In this document: positions 16,280 to 25,511 of the stretch, in pieces
Position numbering within the stretch: the stretch's first letter is position 1
Layout: each line of letters starts with the position of its first letter
Assembly (NCBI GenBank): GCA_037478855.1
Contig: JBBFLY010000002.1
Span: forward strand, 25,741 to 89,740
DNA: 64,000 nt
Source: Rhabdothermincola sp037478855
GTDB lineage: Bacteria; Actinomycetota; Acidimicrobiia; Acidimicrobiales; Acidimicrobilacustridaceae
Direction: 5' to 3'
Position numbers and translations under genes: made by a program
Notes under the pieces: model-generated
The model's database searches: none
The model's input: the letters and a program-made list of their open reading frames with translations, nothing else
Told to the model about the DNA's origin: nothing

Positions 16280-17407
16280 TCAGCCCGGACGGGCTCGGAC
16301 GGGGGTGTAGATCCGCGGGACCCGGGGACCGATGCCGCAGACGATCTCGTAGGCGATGGTGTCGACCAGCGCCGCCCAGTCGTCCGCGGTGATGCGCTCC
16401 CCACCCTGCTCGCCGATCAGCACCACCTCGTCACCGACAGCGACCTCGTCGTCACCACAGTCGACCATCAGCTGATCCATCGTGACCACCCCGACGATCG
16501 GCCGCCGGCGTCCACCGATCAGCACGCAACCCCCGGCTACGCCGAGCCGACGAGGCACGCCGTCGGCATAGCCGATCGGGACCGTGGCCACGTTCGAGTC
16601 GCGCTCGAAGCGGTGCATCAACCCGTACGACACGCCTTCACCCGCTCGCACCCGCTTCACCATCGAGACCTCGGACCGCAACGACATCGCCGGCCGCAGA
16701 TCGACCCGATCGGCGAGCCGGGGTGAGGGCGGGATGCCGTACAGCGCGATGCCGGTGCGGACCAGGTCGAAACGAGCGCGCGGGTGGTCGACGGTCGCCG
16801 CCGAGTTGGCCGCATGCGTCATCGGCGGGCGGAGACCCGCGGCCTCGAGGTCCGCGAGCACCGACTCGAAGCGGTCGAGCTGCTCGTCGGTGAAGGGATG
16901 ACCCGGCTCATCGGCCACCGCGAGGTGGGTCCACACCGCCTCGAGCTCCAGCCCCGGTAGGCCAGCGATCTCCCCCGCGAGTGCCAGCACGTCGGCCGGG
17001 GCCGCACCCACCCGGTTCATGCCGGTGTTCACCTTGAGGTGGACGGTGGCGGTCACCCCGCGCTCTTCGGCGAGCGTCGCGAGGCGCCGGACCCCCTCGA
17101 GGGTGTAGACGGTGGTGCGCAGGTCGTAGCGAACCGCCGCCTCGAGATCAGACGACCGTGGCTCGGAGAGCAGCAGGATCGGTGCGTCGATCCCCGCCTT
17201 GCGCAGCACCGCCCCCTCCTCGACCAGCGCGACGCCGAGCCAGGAGGCACCCGCGTCCAGCGCTGCCTCGCTGACAGCGATCGCGCCGTGGCCGTAGCCG
17301 TCGGCTTTGACCACCGCGCAGAGCCTCGCTGGTGCCGCGAGCTCCGCGAGCACCGAGACGTTGTGGGCGACGGCCCTCAGGTCGACCTCAGCCCGCGTTG
17401 CGCGCAT
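16280..17407 (-). CDS. alr: alanine racemase
   Basis: PLP enzyme making D-alanine for peptidoglycan. The cofactor lysine is in VVKADGYGHG (Lys34). The N-terminal TIM barrel contains HLKVNTGMNRVG, and the C-terminal domain contains YGLMHRF and DQLMVDCG. At 375 aa it is full length. It is 3 bp downstream of the CBS gene and ends the long rplM-to-alr gene run. Confidence 0.97.
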   Translation of the reverse strand: MRATRAEVDLRAVAHNVSVLAELAAPARLCAVVKADGYGHGAIAVSEAALDAGASWLGVALVEEGAVLRKAGIDAPILLLSEPRSSDLEAAVRYDLRTTVYTLEGVRRLATLAEERGVTATVHLKVNTGMNRVGAAPADVLALAGEIAGLPGLELEAVWTHLAVADEPGHPFTDEQLDRFESVLADLEAAGLRPPMTHAANSAATVDHPRARFDLVRTGIALYGIPPSPRLADRVDLRPAMSLRSEVSMVKRVRAGEGVSYGLMHRFERDSNVATVPIGYADGVPRRLGVAGGCVLIGGRRRPIVGVVTMDQLMVDCGDDEVAVGDEVVLIGEQGGERITADDWAALVDTIAYEIVCGIGPRVPRIYTPVRARPG

Positions 17408-17410
17408 CGA

Positions 17411-17902
17411 TCAGGAGGAACCGTCCTGGTCGCCGAGGCCGGTGACCAGCGCACGCACGATGTCACCCCTTGCGATGATGCCGACGAGCACGTCGCGCTC
17501 GTCGACCACGGGAAGGCGGGACACGTCATGATCGTGCATCAGGGTGGCGGCGTCCTCGACGGTGTCGTCGGCTCGGCAGGTGACCGGCCTGGCGCTCATC
17601 ACCTCGCCGACCGTCGCTCCAAGCGCCTTCTGGATCGACTCGTCGAGCTTGCGCTCGCTGAACGGCATGGTGACGTTGACGCCGAGAAAGTTCACGACCG
17701 TCGGGAAGTGGAGGCGGGCCTCCTCCACGATCAGATCGCCTGTGGAGAGCATCCCGACCACGTGCCCGTCCCCGTCGACGACCGGACCGGCGTCGACCCC
17801 CCGTGCGACGAGACGCTCCATCGCGTCCTTCACGTTCTCGTCGGGGGTGAAGGAGACCACGTCGGTGGTCATGACCTCGCGCACGGGCCTGTCGCGCAGC
17901 AT
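17411..17902 (-). CDS. CBS-domain pair protein
   Basis: A 163-aa protein made of two CBS domains, residues ~6-65 (VREVMTTDVVSF ... GMLSTGDLI) and ~95-150 (VGEVMSARPVTC ... GIIARGDIV), joined by a helical linker. Such stand-alone CBS pairs usually bind adenine nucleotides. The partner is unknown. It sits between nnr and alr with short gaps, so it is likely co-transcribed. Confidence 0.9.
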   Translation of the reverse strand: MLRDRPVREVMTTDVVSFTPDENVKDAMERLVARGVDAGPVVDGDGHVVGMLSTGDLIVEEARLHFPTVVNFLGVNVTMPFSERKLDESIQKALGATVGEVMSARPVTCRADDTVEDAATLMHDHDVSRLPVVDERDVLVGIIARGDIVRALVTGLGDQDGSS

Positions 17903-17917
17903 CGGGCTCCTCCTGGC

Positions 17918-19270
17918 TCAGTCGGCGGCATACCGTTCGAGCACCTCCGGCAGGTGCTCGACGAGATCACCGGCCACGAGACCTCGGCGCCAGCCTAGGT
18001 CTCCCGCCTCACCGTGGATGAACGCAGCCGCGGCCGCGGCACGGAACGGGTCCAGACCCTGGGCGCAGAGCCCACCGACGACACCGGCGAGCACGTCACC
18101 CGTCCCCAGCGTGGCGAGCCGGGCGTCACCGGTGGCGGTGACCAGCACCCGACCGTCAGGCGCCGCGACGATCGTCAGCGGCCCCTTGAGCAGCACCACC
18201 GCGCCGAGCCGGGCCGCGGCCTCGCGAGCAGACGCGATGCGATCCGCTCCGGGCGGAGCGCCCATCAGGCGGGTCAGCTCGCCGTCATGGGGCGTCAGCA
18301 CGGTGGTCGGACCCACCACCTCGGCAGCCGACGGGCCGAGCAGGGTGATCGCATCGGCGTCCACCACAACCGGGATGTCCCGCTGGGCGACGACGGCCCG
18401 CACCTCGTCGCGCTGGGCCTCCTCCAAGCCGAGCCCGTTGCCGACCACCAGTGCCTGGAAGCGGCGATGATCAGCGAGCACAGATCCCGACCAGCCATGG
18501 GCGGGCAGCTCGACGCCGACCACCTCGTGCGGCTTCACCCCGGCGGGAACCGCGCCGGGCGATGCCCAGCGCACGTAGCCCGCACCGGCGCGAAGCGCCG
18601 CCCGGCAGGCGAGCACCGCCGCGCCTTCGAGGCCGGGGCTGCCCCCGATCACGCACACGGCGCGACGCCACTTGTGGGTGCTGGGGTCGCGACGGGGGAG
18701 CCAGGCCGCGACATCGGACGGCTCGACGAGATGCGTCGAGGCCGACGACGTGTCGAGCCCGATGTCGGCGAGCTCGATCTCGCCGGTGTACGAGGCCCCA
18801 GGCTCGAGCAGCAGTCCGGGCTTGAGAGCGGCGAAGGTGACCGTGCGCTCGGCGGAGAGCACCCGCTCCGACACCTCACCGGTGAGCCCGGAGACCCCCG
18901 AGGGGATGTCGACCGCCAGCACGCGCTGGCCCGGCGCCAGTGCTGGCGCCCGGTAGCTGCCCCGGAATCCGGTTCCGAACGCCGCGTCGATCACGAGGTC
19001 GCAGCCGGGCAGGCGCTCAGGGAAGGCAAGCGCGTCGACCACCGTCACCCGCACGCCGCGGGCCTGCAGCACGCGTGCCGCGGCGCGACCGTCGTTGCCG
19101 TTGTTGCCCTTGCCAGCGAGCACCACCACCCGCCGGCCGTAGGTTCCGCCGAGCAGATCGATCGCAGCCCGGGCAACTGCCCGACCGGCGCGCTCGATCA
19201 GCACCTCCACCGGCTCTGGAGCCGCCCGGTCGATGGCTCCCATCTCCTCCGGGGTGACGACGGGGATCAT
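17918..19270 (-). CDS. nnr: bifunctional NAD(P)H-hydrate repair enzyme (epimerase + dehydratase)
   Basis: Repairs hydrated NAD(P)H. The N-terminal epimerase half (residues ~1-205) has GKGNNGNDG and DIPSGVSG. The C-terminal ADP/ATP-dependent dehydratase half (~210-450) has VVDADAITL, LTPHDGELTRL and the GTGDVLAG nucleotide loop. The 450-aa length fits the fused form. ATG 19270 overlaps the acpS stop as ATGA. It sits downstream of acpS, as in many bacteria. Confidence 0.95.
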   Translation of the reverse strand: MIPVVTPEEMGAIDRAAPEPVEVLIERAGRAVARAAIDLLGGTYGRRVVVLAGKGNNGNDGRAAARVLQARGVRVTVVDALAFPERLPGCDLVIDAAFGTGFRGSYRAPALAPGQRVLAVDIPSGVSGLTGEVSERVLSAERTVTFAALKPGLLLEPGASYTGEIELADIGLDTSSASTHLVEPSDVAAWLPRRDPSTHKWRRAVCVIGGSPGLEGAAVLACRAALRAGAGYVRWASPGAVPAGVKPHEVVGVELPAHGWSGSVLADHRRFQALVVGNGLGLEEAQRDEVRAVVAQRDIPVVVDADAITLLGPSAAEVVGPTTVLTPHDGELTRLMGAPPGADRIASAREAAARLGAVVLLKGPLTIVAAPDGRVLVTATGDARLATLGTGDVLAGVVGGLCAQGLDPFRAAAAAAFIHGEAGDLGWRRGLVAGDLVEHLPEVLERYAAD

Positions 19271-19653
19271 CGGTGCTCCTCCCCCAGCGCCACCGCGATG
19301 GCTTGAGCCACCCGCTCGGTGTGGGTGAGGGTGAGCAGCCAACGCCGTACCCCGCGCTCCGCCGCCAGGTCCGACACGGCCCCGTGCAGCACCACGGCAG
19401 GCTCACCCGACCGGGCCCGGACCACCTCGATCTCACGGAATGCCATCCCACCGATCCCGACACCGAGCGCCTTCAACACCGCCTCCTTCGCGGCGAAGCG
19501 GGCCGCGAACCGCTCCACGGGATCGCGACGCCTCTCGGCATAGGCCCGCTCCGCGGGAGTGAAGAGCCGCTCGACGATCGACGGTGTGCGCTCGAGCGCA
19601 ACCCGGAACCGGTCGAGCTCGACCAGGTCGGCACCGATCCCGATCACCGACAC
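19267..19653 (-). CDS. acpS: holo-[acyl-carrier-protein] synthase
   Basis: Transfers 4'-phosphopantetheine from CoA to acyl carrier protein. The 128-aa protein has the Mg-binding GIGADLVELDRF at the N-terminus, RFAAKEAVLKALG in the middle, and a C-terminal LTHTERVAQA. It overlaps nnr by 4 bp and lies 25 bp behind the large GlmS-like gene. Confidence 0.96.
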   Translation of the reverse strand: MSVIGIGADLVELDRFRVALERTPSIVERLFTPAERAYAERRRDPVERFAARFAAKEAVLKALGVGIGGMAFREIEVVRARSGEPAVVLHGAVSDLAAERGVRRWLLTLTHTERVAQAIAVALGEEHR

Positions 19654-19678
19654 GTCGCCACCCTCCGCCCGCCAGGGA

Positions 19679-22600
19679 TCACGACCGCCAGCGCTCGGCC
19701 AGGTCGTAGATGGGATCGGTCATGAGCTCGACGAGCGGGATGTCCGCGAGGAGATCGTCCCGGAACGTCGGCTCGGTCTCGGTGACGGCATCGCGCAGCG
19801 CCTGGTAGCGGCCGCGATAGCCCTGCAGCAGGGCCCGCACCGTCGGCAACGGCAGCGACTCGGCCAACCGAACGTGAAGGAGGGTGAGCCCAGTGGTCTG
19901 GTTGCCCTTGACCTCGGGAACGAGGATGACGGTGCGACCATCGCTGCGACCACGGGCCAGCAGGACCATCCGCTCCGTGGCGACCCGACGCTTGGTGCCC
20001 CGAAGCGCGGGGTTGTCGTCGGTGCGGCTCCGCAGCTCCCGCCCGAGGCCACCACGATCGACGACCACGATGGTCGCCGTGTCGTCGCCTTCGTCAACCC
20101 GCCCGGTGATCGAGTAGCGCGTGTAACCGAGGACCTCGTCGACCAGCGGTTCGAGCGCAGCCAGCGTACGCAGCGAGCTGTAGCTGAGCCGATCGCGGGG
20201 CGCACCGGCTTCCAAGACGCTGCGCACCAGCGGCACCTGCAGCAGCGTCTCGTCGGAGCGACTGATGCCCACGGTCACCGTCTTGGCCTGGTGCTTGATG
20301 GCGTCGATGGGCCGGGTGAGCTCCTCGATCGCGCGGGAGAGCGCCCCGAGGAGATCCTCGACGACCACGCTCGGCGTGCCGATCTTGCCGTACTCTGCCT
20401 GATAGACCTCGAGCGGCACCATGCCGAGCGCGAATCGGAAGAGCGACGCGAGCCGCACCCCGGTGCTCACCTCGAGATGGCCGTCGTAGTCGCCGGCGCG
20501 CAGCGCATCGAAGAACCGGTTGGCGAGCGGCTCGATCGCGGGCGCGATCCGCTCGAGCAGCGTGGCCGGATCGGTTCCTGGGGACGAGAGGGTCGTCTCG
20601 ATCGCCGCCCGGGCTTCACGGAGCGGTCGGGCCTGCGCGTCGATGGCGAGCGCAGCCTCGTAGCCGAAGAGGTGACCGGCCATCGCCGACAGCACGAAGG
20701 CCAGCCCCGGGTGGGTCTGTGGCACGGGGATGGCGTGGAGCGCCGCGCTGAAGCGCTCGTCACCTTCACTCGCGATCACCACGGGGGCTGCCTTGTGGGC
20801 CCGGAAGATCGCGACCTCCTTCGCGACGTCATCGGCGGTCGAGCCATTGAGACCTGCGGCACACACCAGGATGAGGGGTTCGGAGGAGAGGTCGATGTGC
20901 TTCTTGTCCTCAGTGGCGTCGCAGGCGATCGACTTGTAGCAGAGCTCGGAGAGCTTGATGCGCACCTCGTAGGCGGCGATCCGGTTGACCCCGTTGCCCA
21001 CGATCGCCCAGTACCGCCGGCTCGGGGCGAGCTGCTGCGCCGCGAGGGCGATCGATGGTCGCAGCTGCAGGGTGCGCTCCATGGCTTCGGGGAGCCCGCG
21101 CAGCGAGCGGAGCAGCTCCTGGCGATCCGGCTGCGGCGGGAGGCCGAGCTCGTCGGCGATCGCAACGGCGAGCAGGAAGCACGCGGCGATCTGGGAGTAG
21201 AAGGCTTTCGTCGACGCGACGCTCATCTCCACGTCGCGGCCGTCGGAGGTGTAGAGCACCCCGTCAGCCTTGTCCGTCAGATCGCTGTTGCGGCGGTTGA
21301 CGATCGCGATCACCGATGCGCCACGAGCCCGGACGAGATCGACCGTCCGGTTGGTGTCGGTCGTCGTGCCGGACTGGCTGATGGCGACCACGAGGGTGTC
21401 GGACATGTCCTGGCGCAGGTCAAAGCCCGACAGCTCGGTGGCCAGCAACGCGGAGACCTGGAGCGGAGCGTCGGGGGCCACGACCGCGAGCGCAGCGGCG
21501 AGGCTGTGCCCCGCGCCGGCAGCGGTGCCCTGACCGATCACGAACACCCGACGGATCACCCCGTCACGCAGCTTGCGCCGCACCTCCGGGGGAAGCGCCT
21601 CGTTGCTCAGCTGCACGGTGAGCTGGGCTTCGTCACCGTCGCCGACCTCGATCAGCCTGCCGCGCAGGGTCTTGCGGAACGATGAGGGGGACTCGGAGAT
21701 CTCCTTGAGGAGGTAGTGGGGGAAGTCGCCCCGATCGATGTCCCGGGTGGTGATCTGGGCCACCGCCAGCTCGGAGGGGTCGACGGGTCGCGGCCGACCG
21801 TCGTACGACCAGCGCTCGATGCCCTCGATCGAGCCCGCGAGCGCGCCGTGCAACCGGATGATCTGTCCTCGCGAACCGGGGTTCTCCGGGTCGGCCGGGG
21901 TCTCGCCGTCCATGCGCAGGTAGGTGTCGGTCTCCTCGACCACGCCGTAGGGCTCGCTGGCGACCACGAAGGCGTCCTCTGCCAGACCGACGTACAACGC
22001 CTGTCCGCTGCCCCGGAGTGCGAGCAGCAGGTCCGCCGGGGCGACCGCCAGCTGGGCGGCGATCGCGACCGACCCCTCCAGCCGGTTCACCGTGGAGCGG
22101 AACGCCTCCACCGGGTCGACACCGGCGGCGAGCTGGCGCGACACCAGCGTCGGGATCACCTTCGCGTCCGTCGTGATCTCCGGGGCGATGTGCAGGCCGT
22201 CCACCGCCTTGAGGTCCGCGAAGTTGTCAACATCACCGTTGAGCACCGCGGTGACGTACGGGCCACCCTCGATGCCGACCTCGTCTGAGCTGAGCGGATG
22301 TGCGTTGGGCTGCGAGATGATGCCCACACTCGCCCACCGCGTGTGCCCGAGCACCACGGCTTCGGCGGTCGGTGCGCTGATGGCCAGCCGGAGCAGATCG
22401 TCAGCCCGCACGGCTTCGCGCAGCGCTCGGGTGTTGTCGCCGAGCTCGCCGATCTCAGCCGCCGCCTTGTAGACGAACCCGATGTGCTCCCCCGCGACCC
22501 GGATCGCGCCGGACGTGAAGAGGCGATCACCCGTGCGCTCCTCGATCACGGCGCGCAGCGCGGGTGAGGAGAGGTCGAGTCCGTGACCCCGCACGAGCAC

Positions 22601-23131
22601 GTGCAGACCAGCGGAGTCCCTGCCGCGAACCTCCAGTCGGTCAAGTGCCGAGAGTGACTGCTGGATCGACGTGTACACAGCTAGGGCGGAGAGAGGGGCG
22701 TCGGGTCCGGCCAGGTCGTCCACCGCACGTGCCGTGCGGAGGCGGTCGCGCTGCACCGCCCAGCAGGCGTCCTTGAGGCGGACCAGCCCGGCGCTCAGCG
22801 CCTCGATGTCGGCGGGCGAGCGGCCGCTGGCCTCACCTTCGTCGAGTGCCGCCTCGATGGCCTCGATCTGCGCGCTCAGTCCGGACATGATGAGATCGAG
22901 GTGGCTGAGCAGGCCACGGTCACGAACCAGGGCCACCACCCCGGGAACCCCGCGCAACAGGCGGTCGGCTTCGGCAACCCGCTCGGCGGCCTGCTCAACA
23001 GCTCGGGCGAGCCCGCCAGGCGGCGCGGCCTCGATCAGCGCAGGGACGGGATCGAGTAGCTCGGTGAGCTCAGCGGCGGAAGGAGGCGTCCGCTCGGCAG
23101 TGCGGCGGACGACAGCGATGATCCCGCACAT
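19679..23131 (-). CDS. oversized GlmS-like amidotransferase/SIS-domain protein, 1150 aa
   Basis: Probable glucosamine-6-phosphate synthase relative. Catalytic Cys2 is in MCGIIAVV, but a ~150-residue helical insertion (residues ~11-163) separates it from RGRDSAG (169-175). GHTRWASVG (262-270) and NGDVDNF (298-304) complete the glutaminase. HYLLKEISESP (~472) links to SIS domain 1 (~527-660, SQSGTTTDT at 585) and SIS domain 2 (~706-830). Residues ~846-1150 are an extra domain I cannot name. The usual ELKHGPLAL loop reads EDKKHIDLSSEP, and the C-terminal LAKSVTVE motif with its sugar-binding Lys is not recognisable. glmM directly upstream argues for a GlmS role; altered chemistry is possible. 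Confidence 0.85.
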   Translation of the reverse strand: MCGIIAVVRRTAERTPPSAAELTELLDPVPALIEAAPPGGLARAVEQAAERVAEADRLLRGVPGVVALVRDRGLLSHLDLIMSGLSAQIEAIEAALDEGEASGRSPADIEALSAGLVRLKDACWAVQRDRLRTARAVDDLAGPDAPLSALAVYTSIQQSLSALDRLEVRGRDSAGLHVLVRGHGLDLSSPALRAVIEERTGDRLFTSGAIRVAGEHIGFVYKAAAEIGELGDNTRALREAVRADDLLRLAISAPTAEAVVLGHTRWASVGIISQPNAHPLSSDEVGIEGGPYVTAVLNGDVDNFADLKAVDGLHIAPEITTDAKVIPTLVSRQLAAGVDPVEAFRSTVNRLEGSVAIAAQLAVAPADLLLALRGSGQALYVGLAEDAFVVASEPYGVVEETDTYLRMDGETPADPENPGSRGQIIRLHGALAGSIEGIERWSYDGRPRPVDPSELAVAQITTRDIDRGDFPHYLLKEISESPSSFRKTLRGRLIEVGDGDEAQLTVQLSNEALPPEVRRKLRDGVIRRVFVIGQGTAAGAGHSLAAALAVVAPDAPLQVSALLATELSGFDLRQDMSDTLVVAISQSGTTTDTNRTVDLVRARGASVIAIVNRRNSDLTDKADGVLYTSDGRDVEMSVASTKAFYSQIAACFLLAVAIADELGLPPQPDRQELLRSLRGLPEAMERTLQLRPSIALAAQQLAPSRRYWAIVGNGVNRIAAYEVRIKLSELCYKSIACDATEDKKHIDLSSEPLILVCAAGLNGSTADDVAKEVAIFRAHKAAPVVIASEGDERFSAALHAIPVPQTHPGLAFVLSAMAGHLFGYEAALAIDAQARPLREARAAIETTLSSPGTDPATLLERIAPAIEPLANRFFDALRAGDYDGHLEVSTGVRLASLFRFALGMVPLEVYQAEYGKIGTPSVVVEDLLGALSRAIEELTRPIDAIKHQAKTVTVGISRSDETLLQVPLVRSVLEAGAPRDRLSYSSLRTLAALEPLVDEVLGYTRYSITGRVDEGDDTATIVVVDRGGLGRELRSRTDDNPALRGTKRRVATERMVLLARGRSDGRTVILVPEVKGNQTTGLTLLHVRLAESLPLPTVRALLQGYRGRYQALRDAVTETEPTFRDDLLADIPLVELMTDPIYDLAERWRS

Positions 23132-23143
23132 AGAGGCGCCATT

Positions 23144-24493
23144 CTACGTCGCCGACCTGCGCTCGACGGCCGCTGCCAGGCGTCGTGCAGCCTGCTCAGC
23201 CGTGGCCGCGTCGTCCGCTTCGACCATCACCCGGACCACCGGCTCGGTGCCGCTCTGGCGCACCAGCACCCGTCCCCGCTCGCCGAGCGCGGCCTCCACG
23301 GCTGCGATCTCGTCCGCGACCGCATCGACGATCGCCGGGTCGGGGCGGGGCACACGCACGTTGAGCAGCACCTGCGGGAACGCGGTCATGGCCTCTGCGG
23401 CGAGGCTCGACAGCGGCCGCCCGGCGCGAGCGACCACGTCGAGGAGCTGCACCCCGGTCAGGATGCCGTCACCGGTGGTGGCCAGCTCACGGAAGATGAC
23501 ATGCCCCGACTGCTCGCCACCCAGCGCGAAGCCACCGGCCTCGAGCGCCTCCAGGACGTGGCGATCACCCACCGGGGTCTCGACCACCCGGATGCCCCGC
23601 TCTCGCATGGCGAGCCGAAAGCCGAGGTTCGACATCACGGTCACCACGACGGTGTCGTGCGGGAGTCGTCCCCGCGCTCGCAGATCGAGGGCGCACATGG
23701 CGATCACGTGATCGCCGTCGACGAGCTGGCCGAGCTCATCGACCGCGACCATCCGGTCGGCGTCGCCGTCGAAGGCCAACCCGGCGTCCGCACCGACGGC
23801 GAGCACCGCCTCGCGAAGGTCTTCGGGGTGGGTGGAGCCGCACCCGGCGTTGATGTTGTGTCCGTCTGGTCGGGCGTGGATGACGGTGACAGACGCGCCG
23901 AGTCGTTCGAAGACCTGCGGCGCGACCTGCGATGCGGCGCCATTGGCGCAGTCGAGGACCAGCGACAGCCCTTCCAGGGAGCGACCCTCCAGCGCGTTGA
24001 GGATCGCCAGCTCGTAGCGCTCGACGTCGTCCCCGCCCTCGATGGTGGGCGGAGCCTGGCCGCGTGCCGGCTCCGGCTGCGTGGCGAGGATCGCGTCGAG
24101 CTCGCCCTCCAGTCGCTGCTCCAGGTCGTCGTCCAGCTTGAGGCCGCCGGCCGCGAAGAACTTGATGCCGTTGTCGTGATACGGGTTGTGCGACGCCGAG
24201 ATCATGGCGGCGGGCACATCACGGGCGGCGGCGATCCACGCGACGGCGGGCGTCGGCGCGATGCCCACCAGCTCGACGCCGATCGCCTCCGCGTCCAAGC
24301 CGTCCCTGAGAGCCCGCTCGAGGCGCGGGCCTGAGGCGCGAGGATCGCGCCCGATCACGAAGCGCTGGTCGGGGGAGCCCCGCAGCGGCGCCGCCAGCAC
24401 CCGGCCGGCCGCGCGCCCGAGCGCCCGCACCAGATCATCGGTGAGCTCGTCGGCATGGCCCCGAACGCCATCGGTTCCGAAGCGCAGGGTCAT
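23144..24493 (-). CDS. glmM: phosphoglucosamine mutase
   Basis: Interconverts glucosamine 6- and 1-phosphate for UDP-GlcNAc synthesis. The phosphoserine is in ISASHNPYHDNG (Ser101), the Mg loop is DGDADRM, the sugar-binding loop is GGEQSGHV, and the C-terminal phosphate loop is RQSGTEPVVRVM. At 449 aa it is full length. It is 9 bp from rpsI and 12 bp from the GlmS-like gene, the usual actinobacterial rplM-rpsI-glmM arrangement. Confidence 0.97.
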   Translation of the reverse strand: MTLRFGTDGVRGHADELTDDLVRALGRAAGRVLAAPLRGSPDQRFVIGRDPRASGPRLERALRDGLDAEAIGVELVGIAPTPAVAWIAAARDVPAAMISASHNPYHDNGIKFFAAGGLKLDDDLEQRLEGELDAILATQPEPARGQAPPTIEGGDDVERYELAILNALEGRSLEGLSLVLDCANGAASQVAPQVFERLGASVTVIHARPDGHNINAGCGSTHPEDLREAVLAVGADAGLAFDGDADRMVAVDELGQLVDGDHVIAMCALDLRARGRLPHDTVVVTVMSNLGFRLAMRERGIRVVETPVGDRHVLEALEAGGFALGGEQSGHVIFRELATTGDGILTGVQLLDVVARAGRPLSSLAAEAMTAFPQVLLNVRVPRPDPAIVDAVADEIAAVEAALGERGRVLVRQSGTEPVVRVMVEADDAATAEQAARRLAAAVERRSAT

Positions 24494-24502
24494 GCCCGCG
24501 GA

Positions 24503-24895
24503 TCAGCGCTTGGAGTACTGCGGCGCCTTGCGGGCCTTCTTCAAGCCGTACTTCTTGCTCTCCTTCTCGCGGGCGTCGCGAGTGAGGAAGCCCGCACGCT
24601 TCAGCTCGGTGCGCAGATCGGGATCGAGCTCCGCGAGTGCCCGGGCGATGCCGTGGCGCAGGGCACCAGCCTGCCCGGAGATCCCACCGCCGCAGATCGT
24701 CGCATCGATGTCGTACACCTCGGCGGTGTTGGTGAGCCGCAGCGGCTCGGTGAGGATCATCCGGTGGGTCTCGGAGGGGAAGAACTCGGTGACCGGCCGG
24801 TCGTTGACCGTGATCTGGCCCGATCCCGGGCGCACCCGCACGCGGGCCACCGCGCGCTTGCGACGACCGGTCGACTGGATGAGTGGCTTGGGCAT
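24503..24895 (-). CDS. rpsI: 30S ribosomal protein uS9
   Basis: Small-subunit head protein whose C-terminal tail reaches the P-site tRNA. The 130-aa sequence has RKRAVARVRVRPGSG, the GGGISGQAGALRHGIARAL segment and the invariant terminal YSKR. It is 22 bp behind rplM. Confidence 0.98.
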   Translation of the reverse strand: MPKPLIQSTGRRKRAVARVRVRPGSGQITVNDRPVTEFFPSETHRMILTEPLRLTNTAEVYDIDATICGGGISGQAGALRHGIARALAELDPDLRTELKRAGFLTRDAREKESKKYGLKKARKAPQYSKR

Positions 24896-24917
24896 GCTCG
24901 TCGACTCCGTTCCTGGT

Positions 24918-25364
24918 TCAGCGGGCCCGTGCGTGCTCGAGCGTCAGGGGTCGCGGCTGCTGCGCGGCGTGGGGATGGGTGGGGCCGGTGTAGACCTTGA
25001 GCTTTCGGATCATCTGGCGGCCGAGGCGGTTCTTGGGAAGCATGCCCCGCACGGCTCGCCGGACCGCCTCCTCCGGGCGCCTGGCGAGCAGCTCGCCGTA
25101 GCTCTGGGAGCGCAGGCCGCCGGGGTAGCCCGAGTGCCGGTGCACGAAGACCTTGTCGCCCTTGTTCGAGGTGAGGACGACCTTGTCGGCGTTGACCACG
25201 ATGACGTGGTCACCGGTGTCGAGATGAGGGGCGAACGTCGGCTTGTGCTTGCCGCGGAGGATCCGGGCGACTTCGCTCGCCACCCGCCCGAGCACCAGGC
25301 CCTCGGCATCGATGACGTGCCAGGACCGTTCGATCTTACTGGCTTTGGGGGAGTAGGTGGGCAC
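24918..25364 (-). CDS. rplM: 50S ribosomal protein uL13
   Basis: Early-assembly large-subunit protein, 148 aa, with WHVIDAEGLVLGRVASEVA, GDHVIVVNADKV and AVRGMLPKNRLGR. The start is GTG. It has its own promoter and heads the rplM-rpsI-glmM run. Confidence 0.98.
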   Translation of the reverse strand: MPTYSPKASKIERSWHVIDAEGLVLGRVASEVARILRGKHKPTFAPHLDTGDHVIVVNADKVVLTSNKGDKVFVHRHSGYPGGLRSQSYGELLARRPEEAVRRAVRGMLPKNRLGRQMIRKLKVYTGPTHPHAAQQPRPLTLEHARAR

Positions 25365-25454
25365 GCGCAGGCACCTTCTGGTCTCAAGCGACGTGATCGT
25401 CGAGGCGAATGCGTACTGCCTGGCGACACCGGGGTGTGCCAGAGGCGACCGACC

Positions 25455-25483
25455 ACGATACGAGCACCAGCCTGGTCGGGCAA
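25455..25483 (-). promoter_or_regulatory. rplM operon promoter
   Basis: Minus strand TTGCCC (25478-25483), 17-bp spacer, TATCGT (25455-25460). The leader to the rplM GTG would be about 85 nt. It lies between the encapsulin stop and rplM. Confidence 0.6.
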
Positions 25484-25492
25484 CTCGGCTGG

Positions 25493-25508
25493 CCTCGGGC
25501 CACCGAGG
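25493..25508 (-). terminator. short hairpin after encapsulin gene
   Basis: CCTCGG-TGGC-CCGAGG, a 6-bp stem a few bases after the encapsulin stop codon. It has no U-run. It may mark the transcript end just before the rplM promoter. Confidence 0.35.
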
Positions 25509-25511
25509 TGC

